In this document: one piece after another, positions 25,954 to 37,576 of the stretch
How positions within the stretch are numbered: the stretch's first letter is position 1
Layout of the letters: each line of letters begins with the position of its first letter
Assembly (NCBI RefSeq): GCF_000190635.1
Contig: NC_015172.1
Location: 3,286,001 to 3,350,000 of the forward strand
From: Syntrophobotulus glycolicus DSM 8271
GTDB taxonomy: Bacteria > Bacillota > Desulfitobacteriia > Desulfitobacteriales > Syntrophobotulaceae
Length of the DNA: 64,000 nucleotides
Direction of reading: 5' to 3'
Made by a program: the position numbers and the translations under genes
The notes under the pieces: model-generated
Told to the model about the DNA's origin: nothing
What the model saw: the letters and a program-made list of their open reading frames with translations, nothing else
Database searches by the model: none

Positions 25954-26802
25954 CTACTCCAGCGCCGCAGCTCCTCCGACAATCTCCGAGATTTCCTTGG
26001 TAATCGCTGCCTGGCGGGCTCTGTTCATAGCCAGTGTTAATTTAGCAATCATATCCTTGGCATTCTCAGTAGCCGAATCCATTGCAGTCATCTTCGCTCC
26101 CATTTCCCCCGCTTTGCTTTCCAGCAAAGCACTAAAAAGCTGGGATTCAATATACTTTGGCAACAGTCTCTCCAGCATTTGCTGAGGTTCAGGTTCAAAG
26201 GTATACAACCCTGCCGGCTTTTCGCCGGAGGACTCAATAGGCAGGAGCTTCTGCAAGCTTGGCTCTTGAGTCAGGACTGAAATAAACTTTGAATAAACAA
26301 GGTAAACCTCATCCAGTTCACCGGAAGTATACAGTTTAATAACTTCCTGGGCAACCTGTCTAGCAACACCATAATCCGGATTATCACCCAGTCCGGTAAT
26401 ACTTCTGATTACTTCGGCTCTGCCTTTGCCGAAATAATCATTGCCTTTGCGGCCTACCGCTACCAGCCCAACATTTACGCCCTTGTTTTCTTCGAGTAAA
26501 CTCCGCGTCAGTCTTATGAGGTTTGCGTTGAATCCTCCGCAAAGACCTCTGTCGGATGTCACCAGAATATAGCCTACTTTTTTGACCGGACGTTTTTCCA
26601 AAAGCGGATGACTGACATCAGTCTGGACTTGAACCAAACGGGACAAGACATCCTGAATCTGCTTGGAGTATGGGCGGGAAGCGACTACTTTTTCCTGAGA
26701 CTTGCGCAACTTTGCCGCAGCAACCATTTTCATGGCTTTGGTAATCTGCTGCATATTCGCTACGCTGCGAATTCGTCTGCGAATATCGCGTATTCCTGCC
26801 AC
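25954..26802 (-). CDS. atpG: ATP synthase F1 subunit gamma
   Basis: Rotor stalk of F1 (282 residues). Start GTG at 26802 gives MAGIRDIRRRI, the usual N-terminus, with TAGGTGA five bases upstream; a GTG three codons earlier is possible. Conserved ITKAMKMVAAAKLR near the start and a C-terminal ATENAKDMIAKLTLAMNRARQAAITKEI. Confidence 0.95.
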   Translation of the reverse strand: MAGIRDIRRRIRSVANMQQITKAMKMVAAAKLRKSQEKVVASRPYSKQIQDVLSRLVQVQTDVSHPLLEKRPVKKVGYILVTSDRGLCGGFNANLIRLTRSLLEENKGVNVGLVAVGRKGNDYFGKGRAEVIRSITGLGDNPDYGVARQVAQEVIKLYTSGELDEVYLVYSKFISVLTQEPSLQKLLPIESSGEKPAGLYTFEPEPQQMLERLLPKYIESQLFSALLESKAGEMGAKMTAMDSATENAKDMIAKLTLAMNRARQAAITKEISEIVGGAAALE

Positions 26803-26821
26803 TTCATTCACCTACTCTTTC

Positions 26822-28897
<2,076 letters not shown>

Positions 28898-28904
<7 letters not shown>

Positions 28905-29455
28905 GGCTTATTCCCTACCTCTTGAATAAATTGGTCTATGAGTGTTTCCTGACCTTCCAGATTAAGTTTTGCCCGAAGAATCTTTTCGGCAACGGCTACA
29001 GACATATCGGCCACTTGAGCTTTCACTTCCAAGACAGCGTTGTCACGTTCCCGTTGAATATCGGCCAGAGCGGCCTGCTTCGTCTTTTCAGAATCTATGC
29101 GGGCTTCTGCCAGAATCTCACTTGCACGTTCTTCACTAATCTTCGTCGCTTTATTAATGATCTCCTGTGCTTCCTGTCTGGCTTTGCGCATTTCTTCCTG
29201 ATATTCTTTCTTGATTTTCTCGGCTTCTTTTCTCTCATTTTCGGCACGAGAGAGATTATCCTCAATAAACTGACGGCGTTTTTCCATCATATCCATCAGG
29301 GGTCTCCAAGCAAATTTAGCCAGAATATAGACAAGAATCAGGAACGAAAGCATTTGGGCTGGCAGTGTATAGTCAAAGCCGATAAGAGCTCCACCTTCAC
29401 CACTGGCAGCTTCTGACGCAACCACATGTGCAAAAATTATGCCTAAGGGGTTCAA
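28898..29455 (-). CDS. atpF: ATP synthase Fo subunit b
   Basis: Peripheral stalk subunit (185 residues): one membrane segment (about 30-48, MLSFLILVYILAKFAW) then a long charged coiled coil. The start taken is TTG at 29455 because GGGGAGG lies five bases upstream; a TTG eight codons earlier is the alternative and lacks such a site. Confidence 0.93.
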
Positions 29456-29513
29456 TCGATCCTCCCCTCCTCTCTTCAACTATTGTTCGAAGATTTAACC
29501 AGGATCAACGATT

Positions 29514-29744
29514 TTATTTTGTAAACAGCATGAGAAGTGCGATAACCCATGTCAAAAGAGGAAGCGCTTCGATCAAACCAACACCGATAAACATCATACC
29601 TTGCAATGAACCTTTAGCTTCCGGCTGACGAGCCGTGCCTTCAATTGCCCTGGAAATAACGTTACCATTACCCAAAGAAGCTCCCAGAGCCGCAAAACCA
29701 GCAGCAAGACCTGCACCTATCATAGCAGCAGCACTTACATCCAT
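29514..29744 (-). CDS. atpE: ATP synthase Fo subunit c
   Basis: Ring proteolipid (76 residues, two membrane helices joined by the RQPEAKG loop). The ion-binding glutamate lies in helix 2 in GLIEALPLL and is followed by alanine; helix 1 has GNGN where Na+-type rings have a glutamine. Both changes remove the known Na+ ligands, so the enzyme should be proton driven. AAGGAGG upstream. Confidence 0.96.
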   Translation of the reverse strand: MDVSAAAMIGAGLAAGFAALGASLGNGNVISRAIEGTARQPEAKGSLQGMMFIGVGLIEALPLLTWVIALLMLFTK

Positions 29745-29829
29745 GTGAATAATCCTCCTTAGAATTAAAAATCTTTTGTTTTAAACTTTTTTAAAAAATT
29801 TTCATGTCTTAGTTTGAACACTATTCAAT

Positions 29830-30570
29830 TTAATGATCCGTACTTACAGCTTGAGCAATATAAGCAATTGTCAGTACTGTAAATACAAATGACTGGATCG
29901 CCCCAATAAAGATGCTGAATCCAAGCCAAATAGGCATCGGGAGAATTCCACCGAATACCGATTTGCCAGGCAGCATCAAAATGACGCTGATCAGTACTTC
30001 ACCTGCAAAGATATTACCAAATAGACGGAAAGCCATGGTCATCGGTTTAGACAGCAAATCAATGAAGTGAATCGGCAGGAAAACCGGGAAAGGTTCAATA
30101 AAATGATGAAAATAATGAACCCCTTTATGCTTGATGCCCAGTGAAATAACGATAATGATTGTCAGCAGGGCCAGAGCCATTGTTGTGTTGATATCCGCAG
30201 TCGGAGATGCCAAAGTAGCGTGTCCGAATATTTCGTTGAGACCAGCGAACTCTACATGCTTAAAAATGGGTTGAAAGAAATTAGGAATTAGGCCCAGCAT
30301 ATTCGAGAAAAAAATAAACATGATCAGAGTTACCAGGTAACTGAGCATTGGTGCACCCTTTTTATAGTCCATGTTTTCGGCTACAAGCCCTTTTACTAAG
30401 TCAATCACCCATTCCAGAATGTTCTGAAGTTTGCCTGGTTTGCCACTTGTCAAATTTCGCACGGCTAAAAACACAAAGATCAGCAAAATAGCCATGGCTA
30501 TCCAAGTCATCATTAATGTTTTTGCTCTAAATGTCCCGTTTCCCAGATGCCAAAGGAGAATATGCTCCAT
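29830..30570 (-). CDS. atpB: ATP synthase Fo subunit a
   Basis: Stator channel subunit (246 residues, five to six membrane helices). The conserved arginine is in SKPMTMAFRLFGNIFAGEV (about 178-196); the C-terminal helix is SFVFTVLTIAYIAQAV. Preceded by GGGGTGAG. Confidence 0.95.
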   Translation of the reverse strand: MEHILLWHLGNGTFRAKTLMMTWIAMAILLIFVFLAVRNLTSGKPGKLQNILEWVIDLVKGLVAENMDYKKGAPMLSYLVTLIMFIFFSNMLGLIPNFFQPIFKHVEFAGLNEIFGHATLASPTADINTTMALALLTIIIVISLGIKHKGVHYFHHFIEPFPVFLPIHFIDLLSKPMTMAFRLFGNIFAGEVLISVILMLPGKSVFGGILPMPIWLGFSIFIGAIQSFVFTVLTIAYIAQAVSTDH

Positions 30571-30577
30571 TCATTGC

Positions 30578-30931
30578 TCACCCCCTTTCATTCTTATTCT
30601 TTATTGACAATACAAGGGGTATAATTACACCCACTGCAATCCCCCCGGCCAACATAAGAAGCCAATCCTGACGAAACCTTGCTACGACAGCAACAACCAT
30701 TGAAACAAATCCCAACCGTGAGAACAAGTTTATCATATATGCCCGCAAAGCTGATTCCATTGTCTTGTCCATTACTTTGCGTGTGAAACGGAAAAGCATT
30801 TGAACATTAAGCATACCTGTCAGAAAACCGATCAGAAAACCTATAAGGGGATCGTACTTTGTGAATAATATCCCAAAGCAAACCCCCGAAGTAACTATAG
30901 AAGAAAGTATTACCGCGATTCTACGACTCAT
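30578..30931 (-). CDS. atpI: ATP synthase protein I
   Basis: Small membrane protein (117 residues, four hydrophobic segments) that in other bacteria helps c-ring assembly and Mg2+/Ca2+ handling. The RLGFVSMVVAVVARF helix and the position before atpB support AtpI. It overlaps the previous gene by 11 bases. Confidence 0.8.
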   Translation of the reverse strand: MSRRIAVILSSIVTSGVCFGILFTKYDPLIGFLIGFLTGMLNVQMLFRFTRKVMDKTMESALRAYMINLFSRLGFVSMVVAVVARFRQDWLLMLAGGIAVGVIIPLVLSIKNKNERG

Positions 30932-31157
30932 CGTTGGATTTTCCCAATCTTTGAAGTGTGTAAATCATGTAGGCTAACCCAAGTCCCACACCTAGCAGCA
31001 TTAAAATTAAAGTGAATATGTAGGTGCTTCCAAATAGTGTATCGAGGTACTGGCCTACAAAATATCCTGCTGCAGTTGTCCCGGCTAATGCTCCGGAAAT
31101 AGATGATCCTATAGCCATAAACTTAACCACTTTTCCCATTTTAGGATTTTTGGCCAT
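30921..31157 (-). CDS. atpZ: AtpZ/AtpQ-type membrane protein
   Basis: A 78-residue protein with two hydrophobic hairpins (about 12-34 and 44-65) and the GYFVGQYLDTLFGS motif typical of AtpZ/AtpQ. With AtpI it may form an assembly or Mg2+-related pair. First gene of the atp operon; the operon promoter should be in 31158-31329, but no clean promoter was seen there. Confidence 0.82.
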   Translation of the reverse strand: MAKNPKMGKVVKFMAIGSSISGALAGTTAAGYFVGQYLDTLFGSTYIFTLILMLLGVGLGLAYMIYTLQRLGKSNDES

Positions 31158-31329
31158 CTAAGCTCCCCGATTCTTCATCGCTTTACGCATGTTTCCCTTA
31201 TCTTTTTAAACTATTCCAATCTTCCTGAATACTCAATTAACAATAATTTTCTAACATTTCTGCATATAAATCAAGTCATTTCTTTCATTTACGATTAATT
31301 ATTTACTTAAGGGTTTTCTCTTATACATT

Positions 31330-32472
31330 TTATTTGTTATTTAGTACTATTTCAGCAATTTTTTGACTGGCATATCCGTCTCCGAAAGGATTTACCGCAG
31401 CAGACATCCTGTTGTATCTCTGCATATCCGACAACAGAGTTCTCAGCCCTTGTAAAACGCTGTCATAATTTGTCCCCACCAGCTCAACCGTGCCGGCCGA
31501 GACTGCCTCCGGCCTTTCTGTGGTGTCCCGCACGACCAGAACAGGTTTGCCCAAAGAGGGGGCCTCTTCCTGAATCCCTCCGGAATCCGACAGGATAAGG
31601 TATGCTTTGGCCTGAAGATTAACAAAGGGCTCATAGTCCATCGGCTCGATCAGATAGACCCTTTCCTGTTCCCCTAAAACCTCATTAACGACTTGTCGGA
31701 CCATTGGATTCTTATGCATGGGAAAAACAACATAGACATCTTCAAATTCTTCCAAAACTGTCTTCAATGCCTGATAGATTTGCCGCATAGGCTCGCCCCA
31801 GTTCTCCCTGCGATGTGTGGTCATCAAAATCAGGCGCTTATCCCGTTCCTTTTCAAGGACAGTCTGAAGCTCAGAACTCTCAAAAATAAAATCTTCCTTA
31901 ACAGTTGCCAATAGGGCATCAATCACTGTATTCCCTGTTACATAGATTGTAGACGATAATACCCCTTCATGCAAAAGGTTGTTTTTGGAAACCTCCGTAG
32001 GGGCAAAATGCAAATCTGTCAGGACTCCGGTTAGCTTCCGGTTAATCTCCTCCGGCCAGGGCGAATATTTATCCCCTGTTCTTAAACCTGCTTCAATATG
32101 CCCTACTTTAATCTTCTGGTAAAAAGCCGCTAAAGCTGTTGCAAAAGTCGTTGTCGTATCTCCCTGGACCAGAACGATATCCGGCCGGTCTTGGACAAAA
32201 ATTTCCGACATGCCGGTTAAAACCTTGGATGTAATGTCCGCCAGAGTCTGCCCATGCTTCATTAAATCCAGATCATAATCCGGAATGATCTGGAACAGGG
32301 CCAAAACCTGGTCCAGCATTTCCCTATGCTGGGCTGTAACCGCAACCTTGCACTCTACCTCCGGTATTTCTTGAAAAACCTTGACTACCGGAGCCATTTT
32401 AATGGCTTCCGGTCTGGTGCCAAATACAATCATGACCTTATATTTTCGAATCTTATCCTGTGTCATATGCAA
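31330..32472 (-). CDS. wecB: UDP-N-acetylglucosamine 2-epimerase, non-hydrolysing
   Basis: Converts UDP-GlcNAc to UDP-ManNAc, a precursor for wall teichoic acid linkage units and other polymers. The 380 residues have FGTRPEAIKMAPVV at the N-terminus, VQGDTTTTFATALAAF, HIEAGLRTGDKYSPWPEEINR and a C-terminal SDSGGIQEEAPSLGKPVLVVRDTTERPE. TTG start at 32472 has GGGAG eight bases upstream; an ATG two codons later is possible. Lies before the atp operon as B. subtilis mnaA does. It would supply the TagA-type enzyme at 18.5 kb. Confidence 0.95.
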   Translation of the reverse strand: MHMTQDKIRKYKVMIVFGTRPEAIKMAPVVKVFQEIPEVECKVAVTAQHREMLDQVLALFQIIPDYDLDLMKHGQTLADITSKVLTGMSEIFVQDRPDIVLVQGDTTTTFATALAAFYQKIKVGHIEAGLRTGDKYSPWPEEINRKLTGVLTDLHFAPTEVSKNNLLHEGVLSSTIYVTGNTVIDALLATVKEDFIFESSELQTVLEKERDKRLILMTTHRRENWGEPMRQIYQALKTVLEEFEDVYVVFPMHKNPMVRQVVNEVLGEQERVYLIEPMDYEPFVNLQAKAYLILSDSGGIQEEAPSLGKPVLVVRDTTERPEAVSAGTVELVGTNYDSVLQGLRTLLSDMQRYNRMSAAVNPFGDGYASQKIAEIVLNNK

Positions 32473-32542
32473 ATCACCGGCTCCCTCCAGCTAATCCCTT
32501 TCATTCTTTTACACATTATAGCATAACGCAGCGGTACGCAGT

Positions 32543-32989
32543 TTAACTTTCAAAGCGAATATTCCTCTTCATTCCATTTTCATCCAGAAAGACAACTCTC
32601 TTAATCATGGCGTTCTTAATCATCCGGCGGCATAGCAGACAGGGCTCACTTGGTGCCGGTTCGCCATTACCGTGATACCCTGCCACATAGATGGTCCCAT
32701 TCTGCATTTTAACAGGATCACCGGCAATAATCGCGTTTTGTTCAGCGTGCACTGCTACACAAAGCTCATATCTTTCTCCCGGAGGGATATTTCTTTCCTC
32801 CCTGGTGCATTTTTTGATGTCAATGCAATTATCCTCTCCGCGCGCCGCTCCATTATACCCGGTACTGACAATGATATTGTCCTTCACGATCACAGCACCA
32901 TAGTTTCGCCGCAGACAGGTCGATCTTCTGGAGATCAGCCCGGCAAGCTCTAAAAAATACTCATCCCAGGAAGGTCTTGGGTTACCCAT
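32543..32989 (-). CDS. dCMP deaminase family protein
   Basis: Zinc deaminase of 148 residues turning dCMP to dUMP for thymidylate supply. The zinc-binding HAEQNAI (about 80-86) with the catalytic glutamate, and the PCLLCRRMI pair (about 117-125), are present, as is the earlier YNGAARGEDNC found in ComEB-type enzymes. ATG at 32989 was chosen over an ATG one codon before by GAGGAGG spacing. The ComEB relation does not itself imply a competence role. Confidence 0.92.
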   Translation of the reverse strand: MGNPRPSWDEYFLELAGLISRRSTCLRRNYGAVIVKDNIIVSTGYNGAARGEDNCIDIKKCTREERNIPPGERYELCVAVHAEQNAIIAGDPVKMQNGTIYVAGYHGNGEPAPSEPCLLCRRMIKNAMIKRVVFLDENGMKRNIRFES

Positions 32990-33070
32990 CATTTTCCTCC
33001 TCATCCCATAAATCTATCAACAGGTTTATTATATCAAAATTTATATTGAACCGGACTATTGCGGGATGAC

Positions 33071-33110
33071 AAAAACAAACGATCCCTCTTAAAACGGGAT
33101 CGTTTGTTTT
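33071..33110 (-). terminator. intrinsic terminator of the hemerythrin gene
   Basis: Perfect 13-bp inverted repeat AACAAACGATCCC / GGGATCGTTTGTT with a T run after it on the minus strand. Ten bases after the stop of the hemerythrin-like gene; it also blocks read-through into the deaminase gene. Confidence 0.88.
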
Positions 33111-33119
33111 GTCATCTTT

Positions 33120-33542
33120 TTATTTCTCGTCAATAAGCAGAGGAAAAAGTCTATTCTCTTCAAGTTCCACCCTATTGAGGATTTCACCGATAATCCTGTT
33201 CGTGTCTTCGATAAAAATACCCGGTTCATTTTTGATTGCTTTGGGATCAGAGATATATTTGTGTTTATAATTGTCAAAATGCCTTTTGACATGGCTCATT
33301 TCCCGCATATACAACTCTGCAATCTCCCGGACGTTTTCATCATCATGCTCCATGAGAAAAGGATACAAATACTCATCTTCATATTGCAAATGGGTCTGAA
33401 TAATATTACTGATCGTCCCTATTTTCAAGGCTATCCAAAGATGGTTTTTCAGCACTTCCTCTTCATTATAGACATCCTCCAGAAGCTCCCTTAATGCTAC
33501 TCTCATTTCATCATGTTGTTTTTTGGTCTCGATTTGATACAT
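33120..33542 (-). CDS. hemerythrin-like domain protein
   Basis: A 140-residue four-helix protein with the HHE-type spacing of iron ligands: H10, H34, THLQYEDEYLYPF (about 51-63), HVKRHFDNYKH (about 84-94) and EENRLFPLL near the end. Such proteins bind a di-iron centre and sense or bind O2 or NO, or repair iron-sulphur proteins. Not fused to any signalling domain. ATG with GGAGG. Own terminator downstream; a single gene. The ligand bound is not known. Confidence 0.8.
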   Translation of the reverse strand: MYQIETKKQHDEMRVALRELLEDVYNEEEVLKNHLWIALKIGTISNIIQTHLQYEDEYLYPFLMEHDDENVREIAELYMREMSHVKRHFDNYKHKYISDPKAIKNEPGIFIEDTNRIIGEILNRVELEENRLFPLLIDEK

Positions 33543-33570
33543 ATGAATCGCCTCCTAACCAACTTTGCAG

Positions 33571-34830
33571 CTATTTATCCGATGCCAAATAGAGGGGAAA
33601 TTTCTGACATAAATCAGCGACAATCGCTTTAGCCTGCTCCAGCTTGCTTTCATCAGAACCGGCGGTAATGGCCAAGTTAATCGCTTCAGTTATTTTCTCC
33701 ATTTCCGGTTCTTTCATTCCCCTGGCCGTTACGGCAGGCGCGCCGATTCGAACTCCACTGGTCACAAAGGGGCTTTCCGGATCAAACGGAATGGTATTCT
33801 TATTTACTGTGATCCCCACATCATCAAGAACCCTTTCCGCAACCTTACCTGTCACATTTTTGCTGCGAACATCAAGCAGAACCAAATGATTATCCGTACC
33901 ACCGGAAACCAAACGGAACCCTCTGGCGATAAATCCCTTAGCCAGAGCCTGGGCATTGTTGATGATCCGCTGTTGATACTCTTTGAATTCCGGCTTCAGT
34001 GCTTCACCAAAAGCAACCGCTTTGGCCGCTATCACATGCATCAGCGGACCGCCTTGAATCCCAGGAAAAATTGATTTATCAATTTTCTGGGCAAATTCTT
34101 CCTTGCAAAGAATAAGTCCGCCGCGCGGACCGCGGAGGGTCTTATGCGTTGTCGATGTCACAAAGTGGGCATGCGGAACCGGGCTGGGATGCAGACCGGT
34201 CGCGACTAGCCCGGCAATGTGGGCCATGTCAATCATCAGGTATGCCCCTACCTCATCCGCGATTTCCCGCATTACGGCAAAATCGATGACTCTGGGATAA
34301 GCGCTTGCTCCGCCAACCAGCATTTTGGGTTTGCATTCCAGGGCAATCGCACGCAGTTTGTCATAATCCACCACTTCAGAGTCTTTTTCCACTCCATACT
34401 CAACAAAATTGAAATACGCTCCCGATAGATTGACCGGGCTGCCATGGGTCAGGTGTCCGCCATGAGAAAGGTTCATCCCCATGACGGTATCTCCGGGCTT
34501 AATCATGGCGAAATAGACAGCAGTATTTGCCTGTGCGCCGGAGTGAGGCTGAACATTCGCGTGTTCAGCGCCAAAAAGCTTTTTCACCCGGTCTCTGGCC
34601 AGGTTTTCGACAATGTCAACATATTCGCAGCCGCCATAATACCGTTTGCCGGGATAACCTTCAGCATACTTATTTGTCAAAACCGAGCCCTGAGCCGCCA
34701 TAACGGCCCTGCTGACAAAGTTCTCCGAGGCAATCAACTCAATTTTATTTTCCTGCCGGCCCTGCTCCAATTCAATAGCTTCAGCTACTTCAGGATCCTC
34801 AGGCGCGATATACTTCAAAATATAGTCCAT
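33571..34830 (-). CDS. glyA: serine hydroxymethyltransferase
   Basis: PLP enzyme (419 residues) interconverting serine and glycine with tetrahydrofolate, a main source of one-carbon units. [19 protein letters not shown] near the start; the PLP lysine in [15 protein letters not shown] (about 224-238). Normal length. ATG with GGAGAGGA. Directly after rpiB as in B. subtilis. Confidence 0.98.
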   Translation of the reverse strand: MDYILKYIAPEDPEVAEAIELEQGRQENKIELIASENFVSRAVMAAQGSVLTNKYAEGYPGKRYYGGCEYVDIVENLARDRVKKLFGAEHANVQPHSGAQANTAVYFAMIKPGDTVMGMNLSHGGHLTHGSPVNLSGAYFNFVEYGVEKDSEVVDYDKLRAIALECKPKMLVGGASAYPRVIDFAVMREIADEVGAYLMIDMAHIAGLVATGLHPSPVPHAHFVTSTTHKTLRGPRGGLILCKEEFAQKIDKSIFPGIQGGPLMHVIAAKAVAFGEALKPEFKEYQQRIINNAQALAKGFIARGFRLVSGGTDNHLVLLDVRSKNVTGKVAERVLDDVGITVNKNTIPFDPESPFVTSGVRIGAPAVTARGMKEPEMEKITEAINLAITAGSDESKLEQAKAIVADLCQKFPLYLASDK

Positions 34831-34914
34831 ATGAATCGTTCCTCTCCTTCATTATGATTCAATTTTAATTTTCTTTTATTTTAAGGTATTCAATCCTTAT
34901 TCGGCAACAATTCT

Positions 34915-35355
34915 TTAGATATTTTCCAATGCAGAAAGCATTTCCACCCTTTTCGCATGCCTGCCTCCGGCAAAAGAAGCCTTTACAAAGGTATCCACAA
35001 TATCCAAAGCCAGTCCTGCTCCAATCACTCTTGCTCCCAACGCCAGAACGTTGGCATTATTATGTTCTCTGGCCATACGCGCCATATAACTGTTTACACA
35101 GAGCGCGGCCCGGATTCCTTTTACCTTATTCGCGGCCAGAGAGATCCCGATACCTGTACCACAGATAACAATACCTAAGTCAGCCTTCTTTTCCATTAGT
35201 GCTTGTCCCACAGCGGCCCCGAAAGAAGGATAGTCTACTGATTCGCAGGAGTCCGTTCCATAGTCGGAAACTTCATACCCCGATTCCCGCAAGTATTCCT
35301 TGATTTCCTCCTTAAGAAGATACCCTCCATGATCAGCGCCAAGTGCAATCTTCAT
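34915..35355 (-). CDS. rpiB: ribose-5-phosphate isomerase B
   Basis: Interconverts ribose-5-phosphate and ribulose-5-phosphate (146 residues). N-terminal ALGADHGGYLLKEEI with the catalytic Asp-His region, and GIVICGTGIGISLAANKVKGIRAALC (about 61-86) with the conserved active-site Cys/Thr. The start overlaps the ywlE stop by one base (TGATG). Works with the split transketolase and transaldolase of this window. Confidence 0.95.
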   Translation of the reverse strand: MKIALGADHGGYLLKEEIKEYLRESGYEVSDYGTDSCESVDYPSFGAAVGQALMEKKADLGIVICGTGIGISLAANKVKGIRAALCVNSYMARMAREHNNANVLALGARVIGAGLALDIVDTFVKASFAGGRHAKRVEMLSALENI

Positions 35356-35807
35356 CAGTCATCCGCTCCTTTGCCCTTCGTTAATACCTTTGCCATTTCC
35401 TTCAGCATTTCCTTCAGTTCTTCCCTACAAAAACAGTATTCCTCAACAGATCCTCCCCAGGGATCGCTCACATCTTTATCCTTGCCTGCCCAGATACCAA
35501 GACGCTTAATCTTTGGCCCAAATTCGGGGAAAGATATCTTAAGCTGCCTCTCCTGAACAGAAGTCATTGGCACAATCCAGTCTGCCCAGGCTAACTTACC
35601 TTCCGTGATCATCGCCGCACAATGATCGTTCAGATCAATTCCCTCTTCCTCCATCACCAGAACAGCGTGATGACTTGCGGCTGATCCTTCCCAAGCGTTC
35701 AAACCTGCCGACCCAATAGAAAATTCCTCCGGGAAAATCTCTCCAGCCAATCCTGCGGCCATCGGGCTGCGACAAGTATTGCCTGTACATACAAAAAGCA
35801 TGTTCAT
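35355..35807 (-). CDS. ywlE: low-molecular-weight phosphotyrosine/arginine phosphatase family (YwlE-like)
   Basis: Cysteine-based phosphatase of 150 residues. P-loop VCTGNTCRS (C-x5-R) at 6-14, general-acid aspartates in DPWGG (about 118-122). The threonine in CTGNTCRS matches the residue that gives YwlE of B. subtilis its phospho-arginine preference; gene order (tsaC-mntP-ywlE-rpiB-glyA) also matches. The arginine phosphatase activity is inferred. Confidence 0.9.
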   Translation of the reverse strand: MNMLFVCTGNTCRSPMAAGLAGEIFPEEFSIGSAGLNAWEGSAASHHAVLVMEEEGIDLNDHCAAMITEGKLAWADWIVPMTSVQERQLKISFPEFGPKIKRLGIWAGKDKDVSDPWGGSVEEYCFCREELKEMLKEMAKVLTKGKGADD

Positions 35808-35843
35808 CCTTATTATACCTCTTTCTTCAATCCGGCAGCAAAG

Positions 35844-36413
35844 TTAACCCAAGTGTATGTAGAAAATCGCCGTAAAACACATTTTGATCCCTATTCCCAG
35901 AAGAATGCACCCGCCGAGAACCTGAGCATTACTGCCTAACCCTGTTCCCAGTTTATTTCCTAACAAAATGCCGCCACCTGTCATGATCCCGGCGGTCAGG
36001 CCAATAATGATGATCGCCCGCAAAATATCGTTGACCATGGTACCCAGAGAAAATCCCATACTCCAAGCGTCAAGACTTACACTAAAAGCGAGGACATACA
36101 GTCTCCAGCTTTGTAAACCGGCCACCTGTATGGAGTCTCCGTTCCCCTTTAACACATTGTAGATCATTTTGAGACCGAGTGCCACAACGAGAATTGCTCC
36201 AAAAACAGAAGCCACAATCCCAAAGAGGTCTCCTGCCATACTCCCCAGACAGAATCCAGCCCACGGCATAAAAACATGAAAAAGCGCAATGGTCAGCACC
36301 ATTCTCCAGACAAACGCCTTCCGTATTCCTGTAAGGCCTAACGCCAAGGCAAAAGAAAATGCATCCATCCCCAGCCCTACAGCAACCGCAATCACCCATA
36401 AAGTACCTGACAT
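35844..36413 (-). CDS. mntP: manganese efflux pump MntP
   Basis: Membrane exporter of excess Mn2+ (189 residues, six helices). The two inverted-repeat motifs GMDAFSFALALG (about 16-27) and SLDAWSMGFSLG (about 115-126), with acidic residues in the membrane, are typical. No yybP-ykoY Mn riboswitch was seen in the 50 bases upstream. Located between tsaC and ywlE. Confidence 0.93.
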   Translation of the reverse strand: MSGTLWVIAVAVGLGMDAFSFALALGLTGIRKAFVWRMVLTIALFHVFMPWAGFCLGSMAGDLFGIVASVFGAILVVALGLKMIYNVLKGNGDSIQVAGLQSWRLYVLAFSVSLDAWSMGFSLGTMVNDILRAIIIIGLTAGIMTGGGILLGNKLGTGLGSNAQVLGGCILLGIGIKMCFTAIFYIHLG

Positions 36414-36464
36414 TCCGTTTCACCACTCTTATCGGGCTTTGAATGATACCTTATATCATTGTAT

Positions 36465-37571
36465 TTATTTTTTCCCGGTTAAGAACCTTTTGCCTGCCGC
36501 CTTACGCAATCTGTTCATAAACGCAAGTCCGATCCCTTCCGCAGGCATCCCTTCAACGAAAATCATCTCCATATTTTGCCGGTCACAGAGTCTTAACCCC
36601 TCATACAGCCTGCGGGCAGCCTTACCCGGGTTTGTTCTGGCGCCCATGACAAAAATCAGTTCCAGCTTCTTCTTTTCTTCGTCCTGAAGCATTTCCTCTG
36701 TTTCCCGCAGACAAAGCAGCGCCTTTTTGGGTGTTGCCGCGTATTCAGCCAGGCCTTCCCGGATCTCCTGTAAAACTTCACTGCCGTCCCCGGACAAAAG
36801 ATGCACTTCTCCCTCCGGGGCATAGTGCCGGTATTTCATTCCGGGCGCTTTGGGCACAATATTTTCTGTATTCATTTCGGTTAAAAATGGATCAACCTCT
36901 ACTTTGCCCAACACTTCCTCAAGCTGCTCCCTGGTAATCCCGCCTGGCCTTAAGATTACGGGGATTTCTTCGGAAAGATCCAAAACCGTTGATTCCAGAC
37001 CGATTGCACATTTGCCGGCATCGATCATCAGAGGGATCCGGCCCTGCAAATCCTGCCAGACATGTTCTCCATCCGTGGGACTCGGTTTTCCTGACAAGTT
37101 TGCACTGGGCGCCGCAAGCGGGCACCCGGAAAGTCTAATCAGACTGAGCGCGACAGGATGATCAGGCATCCGAAAGGCAACAGTCTTTAAGCCACCGCTT
37201 ATCACATCAGGGATGAACTCTGCCTTGGGAAGCACCATAGTAAGTGGTCCCGGCCAAAACGCCCCGGCACAGATCTCCGCCTTATCGTTCCAAAAACTTG
37301 TCAGCCTCCGGGCCTCCTCTAAATCCGCGACATGAAGAATGAGCGGGTTATCCGCCGGTCTCCCTTTGACCTTGAAAATTTCGGCACAAGCCCTGGGATT
37401 TAAAGCATCCGCTCCCAAGCCATAAACTGTTTCCGTTGGGAAGGCCACCAGATTGCCCGCTTTAATTAATTGAGCAGCTTCTTTAAGCTCATTCTCTAAA
37501 CTCAGCCATTGCTCCTGATTCAATTTTCCACAATATTTTTGATCTAAAACCAATCTTTTTGTTTTCATCAT
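36465..37571 (-). CDS. tsaC: L-threonylcarbamoyladenylate synthase (Sua5/YwlC)
   Basis: Makes threonylcarbamoyl-AMP for the t6A modification of ANN-decoding tRNAs. The 368-residue length is the long Sua5 form: a YrdC domain (about 30-210) with PTETVYGLGADA and KGRPADNPL and SANLSGKPSPT, then a linker and a C-terminal Sua5 domain starting at PGMKYRHYAPEG (about 240). ATG at 37571 has GGAAGG nine bases upstream inside the end of prmC. Confidence 0.95.
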   Translation of the reverse strand: MMKTKRLVLDQKYCGKLNQEQWLSLENELKEAAQLIKAGNLVAFPTETVYGLGADALNPRACAEIFKVKGRPADNPLILHVADLEEARRLTSFWNDKAEICAGAFWPGPLTMVLPKAEFIPDVISGGLKTVAFRMPDHPVALSLIRLSGCPLAAPSANLSGKPSPTDGEHVWQDLQGRIPLMIDAGKCAIGLESTVLDLSEEIPVILRPGGITREQLEEVLGKVEVDPFLTEMNTENIVPKAPGMKYRHYAPEGEVHLLSGDGSEVLQEIREGLAEYAATPKKALLCLRETEEMLQDEEKKKLELIFVMGARTNPGKAARRLYEGLRLCDRQNMEMIFVEGMPAEGIGLAFMNRLRKAAGKRFLTGKK

Positions 37572-37576
37572 ACCGT

